Source: Vigna angularis (lineage: Eukaryota > Streptophyta > Magnoliopsida > Fabales > Fabaceae). Taken from it: 64,000 nucleotides of DNA. Numbering within the stretch: the first letter of the stretch is position 1; every line of letters begins with the position of its first letter. This document shows positions 23,055 to 32,969 of this stretch, one piece after another. The notes beneath the pieces were generated by a model. It was not told where the DNA came from and ran no database searches. It was given only the letters and a program-made list of their open reading frames with translations. A program made the translations under genes and the position numbers. Location of the stretch: assembly GCF_016808095.1 (NCBI RefSeq), contig NC_068974.1, positions 12,586,001 through 12,650,000 of the forward strand, in the 5' to 3' direction.

Positions 23055-23299
23055 TAGTAAGAACCAAAGTTGTTGAGAGAGAATTACTGTGAAAATGGAA
23101 AGCAAACACTAAAGAAATATAAATACACCCAAGTGTTTGTGGGAGAAATTCCAAAGCTAAACTCCAAATTCGCGTTTCATTTCCAGCCTCTTTTTATGAA
23201 GATCATATAAATTATATAAAAGCTCTTATTTGTGATTTTGGTTTCTTTCGTTGAAGCTTCTCCCACGTATCGATGTGTTTTCTTAGTCAAAATGGCTCA
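23055..23299 (-). promoter_or_regulatory. Upstream region of the TNL pseudogene
   Basis: The minus strand has a TATA-like TGTATTTATATTTC at about 23131-23118, some 65-75 nt before the ATG at 23054. The region ends at the GCTCA duplication of the copia element, so the promoter has been separated from its farther upstream sequence. Confidence 0.4.
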
Positions 23300-23614
23300 T
23301 GTTGGGTTCGCGTGAAACGGAGAACAGCAAAACCAGATGCAAAGAAGATAGAACAAGAGAGTAAAAGAAAGAGAGAATAATGATTTGAATAATACTTCGA
23401 GCTTGAAAAAACCTTACAAACTGCAAAGACATGCTACAATATATAGTCAGTCAAAGCAACTGTAACAAACACAACAAAATGATCGAACGATTATTAACAG
23501 TAGAAGGCCAACACAGGCCGAGCACTAGCTAAAGCCCGAACGGTCACACACAATAAGACCGAACAGACATAAAGAGACCGAACGGTCTAAAACCAAAAGT
23601 TGAGTCTAACAACA
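23300..23614 (-). repeat. 3' LTR of the copia element
   Basis: 315 bp, matching the 5' LTR apart from substitutions and fewer copies of a 19-bp unit (AGACAGAAAGAGACC type). Confidence 0.92.
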
Positions 23615-23679
23615 AATCTCCACCTAGACTCGATTATTACAAGAAAAACAAACCAAACAGTAAACAATTACAAACTGAA

Positions 23680-26342
23680 CGGTACAAAACCAATCCTGGA
23701 CAAAAACTTCAAAAATTTCTCCTTTGTAAGCGGCTTAGTTAGCATATCTGCAGGGTTGTCTTCAGATGCAATTTTGCAGATTTGGACAGCACCGAATTCT
23801 ACAATGCTCTTGACAAATTGCAGCTTGACATCAATATGCTTTGTTCTTGAATGCTATATTTGATGGTTGGCCAAATGTAGGGCTCTTTGATTGTCACAAT
23901 GAACACGGGCAGACTTTTGATCAATCCCCAATTCCTAAATCAAGCCTTTTAACCAAAGTACCTCCTTTACCCCTTCAGCAAGAGCACAATATTCTGCTTT
24001 AGTGGTTCAAAGGGAAACAATTGATTACAATGTAGACTTCCAGCTAACAGTAGTTCCAAATATAGTAAACACATATCCCGAACGGGACTTTCTTGTGTCC
24101 ATACACCCGACAAATTCTGAATCTACAAATCCTTCAATAAAACCTCCACCTGGAAAGTTATTTTGAAAGAGTGATCCAGTATCCAGAGACCCCCTTATGT
24201 ATCTAAGCATCCACTTCAAAGCTTCCTAGTGGATTTCTCCAGGATCAACCATAAATCGATTGAGAACACTTACTCCATGCGCCAAGCCAGGTCTAGTGTA
24301 GATCATGCCATACATGATGCTCCCAATCCCACTTGAAAACGGAACAGACTCCATCTTTCTCCTCTCATTCTTGGTCTCCGGGCATTGCTCTTTGGTGAGT
24401 TTCAAGTGTTGACCGATCGGTGTGCCAGCAGGTTTGGATTGAGACATCCGATACCTTGAAACCACCTTCTGCAAGTAATTCTTTTGAGACAAAAACACAT
24501 TTCCCCCCAGTTTATATCTCTTTATATCAATGCCCAAGATCCGCCTTGCTTCCCCTAGCTCCTTCATCTCGAAAGCACCACTCAATTTCGCTTTTAACTC
24601 ATGAATCATGCACCCGTCATTGCTGGCAATGAGAATATCATCCAAATATAGTAGAAAATACATTACCTCACTGTCACGATTCAGAGTATACACACAGTCA
24701 TCATAATTGCACCGCTTGAAGTTCATCTTTATCAAGAAATCATCAAATTTCTTGTACCATTGCCTTGGACTTTGCTTCAAGCCGTATAAAGACTTCTACA
24801 ACAGGCACACCCTATCATCCAAAGCAAATCCCTCCGACTACTTCATATAAATGATTTCCTCCAAATCTCCATGCAGAAACGCATTTCTCACATCCAATTG
24901 TTCCAGGTGCAAATTGCGATGAGTAACTATAGCCATTAGAACTCTAACCGAACAGTGCTTTACCAAAGGAGCAAAAATCTCATGATAATATATATCTTCG
25001 ATCTGGGTGAAGCCTTTTGCAACAATTCTCGCTTTGTACCTTGCTTTCTCACCTCTTGGTATAGCTTCCTTTTTTCTTAAAGATCCATTTAGAACCTACG
25101 ACCTTCTTACCCTTTGGCATATCCACCAATCTCAAGGTGTTATTCTTCCTTAAAGCCTCAAGCTTTTACTTCATAGCGCCCTACCAAAGATGCTGATCGC
25201 TGATGTCAAGAGCCTCCTTGTAACTTCTCGGTTCACCCGAGATTTCAAGATCTTCAACAGCATTCAAGGCGTGGCAAATTAGATCTGCCTCTCCAAACCA
25301 TTTGATTGGCTTAGAGATTCTCCTTTCCCTATCACGAACAAGCTGATAATTTCTCAATTCAACATCAGCCCCTCTTGAGTGACTCACATCACCAGACATT
25401 CCATCTATATCATCACCAAGATCTGTGATAGACTCTCTTGGAACTCCACCAGTTCGGTTCTCAGCTAATGACCGAATGGCTTCATCTTGAACTTCACCCG
25501 TTCGGTCTTTCTCAGTCAATGACCGAACGACTTCATTAGTAGACTGCTCCACCTCAATGAGAGTCTTCTTCTCACATTCAGGACTTTCAGCATGCATTGC
25601 CATTCTTGTCTCATCAACAACGACATATCTACTAATGATCAATTTTGAAGGTTTATTATCCAACCTCCACAACCTGTATCCCTTAACTCCTTCAGCATAT
25701 CCAAGGAATACACTTTTCACCACCCGGGCCTCTAACTTATCCCCTTTGACATGCGCAAACGCCAAAGAACCAAGTTTGAGTAATTTGTCGGTTGTCCACT
25801 CCAAACTTCCATTGGTGTTTTATGATTGAGAGCCGAAGACGGACTCCTGTTGATTAGGTATATTGTCGTATTGGGCGCCTCTCCCCAGAAAGCTTTTGAC
25901 AACCCCGATCCAAGCAACATGCACTGAACCCTCTCCAGAATTGTTATATTCATCCTTTCAGCCAAACCGTTCTGTTGAGGAGTTCCCACTACAGTCCTAT
26001 GCCTCTTGATCCCTTTAACCTTGTAGAACTCATTAAATTCCTTTGAAACAAACTCCAGACCATTGTTAGTTCTCAGACATTTCAACTTACACCCCAATTG
26101 ATTCTCGGTCTGTGTATGCCACTCCTTGAACCTTTGAAACATTTCAGACTTATTTTTCAGAATGTAGATCTACACTCTTCTTGAAAAATCATCAATTATA
26201 CTCAAGCAATATGCTCCTCCACCATGAGTTTGAGTTCTTGCAGGCCCTCACAAGTCAGCATGAGCATACTCAAATAGCAGAGCAACACATTTCCAAGCTC
26301 CTTTTGCTCCAGACTCTCAAAGAACTCCTTCACCGAGCACAT
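23680..26342 (-). pseudogene. pol: Copia pol: protease tail, integrase, RT, RNase H
   Basis: Resumes after the solo LTR with SVKEFFESLEQKELG, in phase with the protease before it. The integrase core has TNNGLEFVSKEFNEFYKVKG and TPQQNGLAERMN (family TDNG), and a frameshift lies near 25790. RT runs from about 25080 to 24230: HLEQLDVRNAFLHGDLEE, then SLYGLKQSPRQWYKKFDDF, then an intact YLDD box (LLYLDDILIASN, near 24640). RNase H has GFVDSEFVGCMDTRKS and HCDNQRALHLANH, ending near 23680. Stops near 24226, 24832 and elsewhere show decay, but it is less worn than the chromovirus. Confidence 0.87.
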
Positions 26343-27990
26343 TGATGAGTGCATATTTATGCCCACATTTATGCTTTAAAATTAAAATTTTTGATGAAAT
26401 TCATGTGCTTGAATGATTGATTTAAAGAGGATTGTGATGATTAGAATTTTTGGGTTTGGGAATAAAAAGAGACTTAAAAAGTGATTTTTATTTGCATAAA
26501 TTATTCTTGGATGTTATAATATTTATCTGTGCAGCTGAAATTGAAACTTTATTGGTCCAAATTGCAAATTAAGGCCAAAATAAGATTTTATTTGAAATCC
26601 TAATTGGGTGAGAAAGAGGGTTGGCACGTGGCAAGCTCTCATTGGTCGCGCCCTTCCTCAGTCAAAGCTGGTAAAAGTTGGTCAAACAGGGGTTTTGGTG
26701 CAATTTTAGAGAATTCTGAAGGGGCTAAAGTGCAAATAGAGGAAATTTCAGGGTATTTGTGCAATTTTGGAAAGTCAGAAAATCTAAAAGATAAAATTCA
26801 GTTGTTGAATTTAATTTGGGAATATCAACAGAAAATATCTTCCAAATAATTTTATCATTATCTAAATCTTTTAGTTATTTGGAAGATATAGGATATAAGA
26901 TAATTGAGTTAATATCTATCAAATATTCTTTAAAACTGATTTAATCTAATGAATATTTGAAAGATATAATATATCAACAGAAAATATCTTATCAACAAAC
27001 TATTCACAGTCCAAGCCCAATCAAGCCTATATAAAGAGACCCAAGGGAGGCAAAAAAAGGGGACTTCACTGAATTCATTCATTCTCTCATACTCCTCTCA
27101 CTTTTCTTTCATCTTGTATTCAACTCCATTCATGGAGAGCTAAGCATCTAGGGCTATTCTGCTGTAATTCCATGATGGATTCTGAGGTTACGTTCAGTTA
27201 ATGCAATTGTTTATTTTGATTATCGATTTAAGTTGTTCTCTCTCTATGTCTTTCATCTCTCTATCTTGTTAAAAGTAAAGATTTTTGCATCATAATGTGT
27301 TTGAATCTACATGCATAATGATTATATGAGTTCTAGGGTTTCTAGGTTTAATTGAGAATCTACTTTGATTTAATTTAGGAACTTTCATATGATTAAATGG
27401 TTTTTACTATCAATTGAGAATGTACTTTGGTTGGTAGTAATAATTTCAACTATAATTAATTGAGAATTTACTTTGATTGATTAACTTTTAACTTGGTTAG
27501 GAGATTTAAGAATAGACATGATTAAACACAATAGAATTTGATTGAGAATGTACTTTGGTTGAATTTATTGTGAATAATCTAGAAAGGTTTTGCATTTGAT
27601 TGAGAATTTACTTTGGTTAAATGCATGATCGCCCTCGAATTAATTAAGAATGTACTTTAATTAATTTGAAACTTAAACAATAATCAATTGAACAATTATC
27701 CGTGAATAACCGATGATGAATCTATCTTGGAAAAGTAGTGGAATTAGCCTATTTCATCGTAACTGTTTTTAAGTTTCTTATTTGTTCTTTAAACATTCTC
27801 CAAACATTATTTTTATCCATAAGCATTGCATAGCATTCGTAAGAGTCAGATATTCAAAAGCAATTCTGTGTTCGTTGGGAGACGACTCAGGGTTACTTTA
27901 GCCCTATCTACCTTCTTGAATACTACTTGGCAATACTGAAGTTGCCTTGAAAAGTAGTATTAATTTGATAGCTTCAACGACAGCCTATCA
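26343..27990 (+). repeat. Solo LTR (Ty3/gypsy type) inside copia protease
   Basis: 1648 bp starting TGATGAGTGC and ending GCCTATCA, with CACAT duplicated on both sides (26338-26342 and 27991-27995). Removing it and one duplication copy joins protease codons in frame. A plus-strand TATA box, CCTATATAAAGAG, lies near 27027, so it is oriented plus. The late phrase TTCGTTGGGAGACGACTCAG recalls Athila/Tat-type LTR tails. The segment 27345-27660 repeats an ATTGAGAATnTACTTTG motif. Confidence 0.9.
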
Positions 27991-28883
27991 CACATGTGAT
28001 AGGTACAACCAGAATCCATGACCCAGCTCCTTTGAGAATCTTCAGATGAAGCCACCAGAACACCAGCAAATTCATATCCCTCGGACGCCTCTGCCACATC
28101 AGTAGTTTCCTGTGATCGAACGACTTTGCCCTTCTCTGGACAGAACTTCTTGATATGTCCAATCTTCTGGCACTTGAAACATCTCACCTGTTTCGTACCT
28201 TCTGGTTTTGACTTCTTCCAATTTCCCCCCTGCTTCTTCCCTTTGCCTTTCAACCCAATGACCTCAGATGCCACCTCCTCAGTTGCCTTTGAATCTTGAA
28301 GTTTTTGAAACTCCTTGGTTCGAATTGACGTCACAACCTCCTCTAAAGTAATAACCTGATCCTTACCATAGAGCAAGGCATCCCTGAAATGCTCAAAGGT
28401 TCTTGGAAGCGCATTTAGAAGAATAACAACCTTATCTTCATCTTCCAACCTCACGTCAATATTCTCCAGATCATCAACAATCTTGCTGAATCTTGCAAGC
28501 TGCTCCTTTATGGTTCTTGATTCTATCATCTTGAACCAATAGAGTTATTGCTTCAGACACAACCTATGAGCCAGCGAATTTGTCATGTACAATGACTCCA
28601 ACTTTGTCCATATTTCAGCCGTAGTCTTCTCCTTCGCAACCTTCCTCAGCGCCTTATCACCAAGACACAGTATGATTGCACTTCATGCCCTATCAGCCAT
28701 TCTTTTCTTCTCTTCTTGCGTTAGAGTAGCACCCATGTTCAACTCCCCCTTCAATGCATCATCACAACCCTGCTGTTTCAAGATAGCCTTCATCTTGATC
28801 TTCCACAACTCGAAGTCATTTGATCCATTGAATTTCTCTACGTCGAAATTGGTTGCCATCGTTTCTAGAATTTCTTGATTCAC
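27991..28883 (-). pseudogene. gag: Copia gag and start of protease
   Basis: ATG at 28883 (MATNFDVEKFNGSNDFELWK) begins a copia gag of the UBN2 type. A stop near 28683 and a short broken stretch follow, then ARFSKIVDDLENIDVRLEDE and KVVILLNALPRTFEHFRDA. The CCHC zinc knuckle CFKCQKIGHIKKFC is intact near 28170. The protease motif WVMDSGCTYHMC ends exactly at the CACAT duplication of the inserted solo LTR (27991-27995). Confidence 0.87.
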
Positions 28884-28904
28884 AGACTCACGGTGGGTGC
28901 CAAT

Positions 28905-29253
28905 TATTGGGTTCGCGTGAAACGGAGAATAGAAAACCTATATGCAAAGAAGATAGAATAAGAGAGTAAAAGAGAGAGAATAATGATCTGAATAATATTT
29001 CGAGATTGAAAAAACCTTACAAACCGCAAAGACAGACTAATATATATAGTCAGCCAAAGCAACTGTAACAAACAACACAGAATGATCGAAAGATTATTAA
29101 CAGTAGGATGCCAACACAGGTCGAGCACTAGCTAAAGCCCGAATGGTCACACAATAAGAGTAAACGGACAGAAAGAGACCAAACAGACAGAAAGAGACCA
29201 AACGGACAGAAAGAGACCGAACGGTCTAAAACCAAAAGTTGAGTCTAACAACA
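28905..29253 (-). repeat. 5' LTR of the copia element
   Basis: 349 bp. It holds three tandem copies of a 19-bp unit (AAACGGACAGAAAGAGACC) at 29163-29219 where the 3' LTR has one, explaining most of the length difference. Confidence 0.92.
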
Positions 29254-29258
29254 GCTCA

Positions 29259-29685
29259 CTTTTATTCCTCTTTATTTTTTAAATATAACCAAATTGAGTT
29301 CTACTTTTTTAAATATAACCAAATTCTAGTTTTGAATGAAGTTATAAAAAAAGGTTAGCTAAACTTTTAAAGGAAATAAATAAAATAGGTTTTTGAGTTC
29401 TACTTTTTTATTTAAGATAATTAAATATATTTTTTTAATTTAAATAATATTAAATTAATCAATATAAATATTTTTTCTAGACCAATTGATGCTATTATTC
29501 TCGATTATTTTTACAAAAATATGTACTTTTATACTAAAACTAGTTGTTCTTACGCACGGTTTTTTTTTTAATAATTATTTTCATTTTGCATATAAAAATA
29601 ATAAAGTAATGAAGATATGATAAAAATTAGGTCGTATTATTGTAATTGTTATTATTCAAATATTCGTTTTGAGTTCCTACCACCA
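29259..29685. other. AT-rich spacer
   Basis: Poly-A and poly-T runs, with a repeated AAATATAACCAAATT phrase at 29281 and 29313. Nothing else recognised. Confidence 0.5.
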
Positions 29686-29880
29686 AGTTTTTTTAAATTG
29701 AGCTCTTTAGACTGAGCTCCTAACCAAGGTCCTTCAGGTCCACCTCCTCCAAACCAATCTCCTTTAAGCCAAACTTTTTAGGTTGACTTCTTTTAGGTGG
29801 AGTTCCTACGTATCAACCTTCTTTAGGTTGAGGTCTCTCGACTAAGCTCCTCTCAGTCAAGCTCCTCCAAAACAACCTAT
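29686..29880. repeat. Left arm of a GAGCTC-type degenerate minisatellite
   Basis: Repeats of the form TTTAGG(C/T)TGAGCTCCT, loosely 18-20 bases each, resembling the larger array at 30880-31740. The two arms are separated by about 1 kb of different sequence. Confidence 0.6.
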
Positions 29881-30879
29881 TAAACGAATGGATATTTAAG
29901 AGCACAAAGTTGAAGTATCGTGTTCCAATTATTTAAAATAAGTGAACTGTCAAATCAATACAGATGCAAATGACAAAAAAAGTGAGGGTTCAAGACAGGT
30001 GTCAATTAATTATAATAAGTGTTTAAGCTTATTACACTCCTCTAGCATTTTTTTTTCCTTTATTTTTCAGTCTTAACTTTGATTTATGCATCCTAGGAAG
30101 CTTTAGGTTAAGCTGCCATGTTGTGTTGAATTGTCGAGTTGATGTGTTGTCGAGCTGTTTGTGCCGAGCTGATGGAGGCCAACCTATTGGAGCTCGGCAG
30201 CTCAGATTTGATGAAAGCAAGGGAGCTCAAAATTGATGAAATAGTTCGGCCATGCAAAGAAGAACTCTGCTAGAGAAGAAGCTCGGCTATGTAGAGAAGA
30301 GTTCGGCTATGTAGAGAAGAAGGTCGACCCTGAGAGCTGCATCTATTAAGGTTGTGCACTGCTACATTAATGCACACAAACCAAAAGCCATTAGGGCAGC
30401 AACACACATCCTCGCTCAAAAAGAAGACAAAAACAACTTTTTACAGCTTTTTAGGAGTTCGTTAAGGAGAATTCTGATTTTTGGGGTAGTTTTTCATATT
30501 GTCGTTACGGAATATTCTAACTTCTGGGACAGCTTTTCAGATTGGTGTTAGGGAGTATTCTGATTTTTGGACCGTGGCATCAACTAAGAGGCATAAAGGT
30601 TTTCTATATATAATGTAAATAGTCGTAAGAAAAGGAGGATGGGGGCTTAAGAACCGAGAACAGCACTCCTTCCTAAAGAAGTTCTCGGCTAGTTTTAGGT
30701 TCTTAATTTCTTTTCTTTACTAATTATCAGGAGTTCTCGGCCAATCTTTAAATTTCCGTTTTCATTTTAATGTTTTGTTTCTTCTACTTTCTTTTTCATT
30801 CTCTTTTAATTTCCAACTTCAATTATGCTACAATTTATATTTTGTAATGTTCAATTTCAAGTTCTATTTTAATTTTAGG
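29881..30879 (+). other. LTR-like segment between two minisatellite arms
   Basis: About 1 kb with no coding content. It has a TATA-like CTATATATAATG near 30603 and repeated AAGTTCTCGGC, GAAGAAGCTCGGCTATG and GTTCGGCTATGTAG phrases (30240-30740). This could be the promoter part of a long LTR, with the minisatellite being part of that LTR. I found no clean ends or duplication. Confidence 0.35.
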
Positions 30880-31740
30880 CAAAGCTCTTCCTTCAGGCTG
30901 AGTTCTCCCTTTAGGTCGAGCTCTCCATCCAAGCTAATCTCTCCTTTCAGGCCGAGCTCTCTCTCTGTGCCGAGTTCTTCCCCTACGCCGATCGCTTCCT
31001 CGAGACCGAGCTCTCCCTCTAGGCCGAACACTTCCTTTAGGTTGAGCTCTCCCTCTTGGTCGAGCTTTCCCTCCTAGTCGAGCTCTTCGTTAAGTCTAAA
31101 CTCTGAACTCTTCCTCTATGCCCTTGGTCAAACTCTTTGTTAAGTCAAACTCTCTCTCAAGGGAAAACTCTTCCTTTAGGCAAGCCCTTCCTCAAAGTCG
31201 AGCTCTCCTTCAAGGTCGAGCTCTCCCTCTATGTCGAGCTCTTTCTCGAGGTTGACCTCTTCCTCGAGGTCAACATCTCCTACCAGGATGAGCTTTTCCT
31301 CAAGGTCGAGCTCTCCCTCCAAATCAAGCTCGTCTTCAAGGCCAAGTTCTTCCTCAAGGTCAAGCTCTCCTTCTAAGTTAAGGTCACCCTCTAAGACAAG
31401 TTCTCTCTAAGCCAAGCTCTCCCTCTAGGCCAAGCTCTCCTTCTAGATCGAGCTTTTCGTCAAGGCCAAGTTATCCCTCCAAGTCAAGCCCTCCCTCTAG
31501 GTCGAGCCCTCCCTCTAGACCAAGCTCTCCCTAGCTTGACTTCGAGGCTGAGCTCTCTCCTAGTCGAGCTCTTCCTCCAAGCTTTTCCTCAAGGTCAAGC
31601 TTTTCTTCTTGGTCGAGCTATCCCTTAATGTAGAGTTATCCCTCAAGTCAAGCTCTCTCTCGAAGCCAGCTCTACCTTTAGCTGAGCTTTCCCTCCACGT
31701 TAAGCTCTCCTTTAAAGCCGAACTTTCCCTCTAGACCAAT
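30880..31740. repeat. Degenerate 18-bp minisatellite (TCGAGCTCTCCCTC type)
   Basis: About 860 bp built from variants of AGGTCGAGCTCTCCCTCT. The 18-bp phase is so regular that translations repeat every six residues (for example LFLEVD, LFLEVN, LFLKVE in one frame; SSPSRP in another). The GAGCTC core is palindromic. Units drift by substitution and occasional indel; roughly 45 copies fit. The open frames here are by-products of the repeat. Confidence 0.85.
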
Positions 31741-31750
31741 ATTTTATTAA

Positions 31751-31837
31751 TTAGAGAATAAACATAATTACATATTTTATTAGAGAATAAACATAATTAC
31801 ATATTTTATTAGAGAATAAACATAATTACATATTTTA
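31751..31837. repeat. Three tandem copies of a 29-bp AT-rich unit
   Basis: Units beginning TTAGAGAATAAACATAATTA start at 31751, 31780 and 31809 and are nearly identical. Confidence 0.92.
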
Positions 31838-32964
31838 AAGCAAAAATAATATTTCTAAAAAATATTTAATAAAAAATATTTAATTTTAATTACTTTAGAG
31901 AAGGCATAAAATAAACAAAAAATGTGATTTTTATAATATAATTATAATTTTAAAAAATAAAAATATTATAATAAAAATATTTATGATTAATAATATTATC
32001 AATAATGATAATAATGTTGTAAAAATTTTAATTTACCTTTTATCTTTCATCAATTTTTTCTGCAAATCATTGTAATAATAACAATTTTTATTTCAGACTA
32101 TATGTCAAAATTAATATTACAGAAATAAAATTTATTCACACTTAAATTATTTTCTTGTTTTTTCAAAGCAATTAAAATTTAATCTCAGTATTTTTAATTA
32201 ATCATTTAAAATTAGTTTAATCTTTTTTAATATTAAAGTTTTTTTTCTTCCTTTATTAAAAACACAAGAAAACAAAAAATTAAAAAATGCTTTCCAAAAT
32301 TTAGTTCCTGAAGAGGTTTTCAAGACAAAAAAAAAGAAAAAAAAAATCAATTTAAAATTCTACTCTGGTCCTTTTGAAAAAATAATGCTATAGTGGTTGA
32401 ATATTACATGGAGTTAATGGTTTGTTGAATATGGGGAGGTACATTGAATTGTGAATTATTAGCAGTTGGATATTATTTTTAATTCAAAAAACCATAATGA
32501 TAACAATGCCAGCACACAACACGGTTACACCAACCAGAGTAAAATAACTACGTTTAACTTGTTGACAATGAGAGTTATTATGTTATTTATAAACAAAACC
32601 GTTACAAATTGTCTATTTTATGAAATATTAGATAATATTTTAATTACAAAAAATAATAACAAAATACTAAAATAATAAATAAATATAACTTTTTTATCTT
32701 TTATTAAAATATCTCATAGATTACAAGATTTATTAATTAAATCAAAACATCTTTTAACCTAATTTTTTGAACTTATAACCTTTAGATCGACCTTTATACA
32801 TTCTATTTATATTTGAGTATCGAATCGAATTTCAAATTATTGAGAGTACACAAATTTATATTAATTCATTTTATTTTTTTACTTCTACGTAGTTCTTTAT
32901 GGAAATCTTAAATAATGATAATTTTCTATAATACTTTACGATTTTCCTATAAGTATTAATAATA
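31838..32964. other. AT-rich intergenic sequence
   Basis: Long A/T runs and no element ends or coding region recognised. Confidence 0.5.
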
Positions 32965-32969
32965 GTGTG

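Larger units (their letters stand above)
23300..29253 (-). mobile_element. Ty1/copia retrotransposon upstream of the TNL gene
   Basis: LTRs 28905-29253 (5') and 23300-23614 (3') start TGTTGTTAGACTC on the minus strand and end CGAACCCAACA (one end base is mutated in the 5' copy). GCTCA is duplicated exactly at 23295-23299 and 29254-29258. The polypurine tract AGGTGGAGATT precedes the 3' LTR. Gag, protease, integrase, RT and RNase H are in copia order but contain stops and shifts. A solo LTR from another family lies inside its protease. Confidence 0.93.

Noticed and set aside
30775..31376. Plus-strand open frames with six-residue repeats
   Set aside because: They arise because the minisatellite unit is 18 bp, divisible by three; no start context or homology supports a gene.
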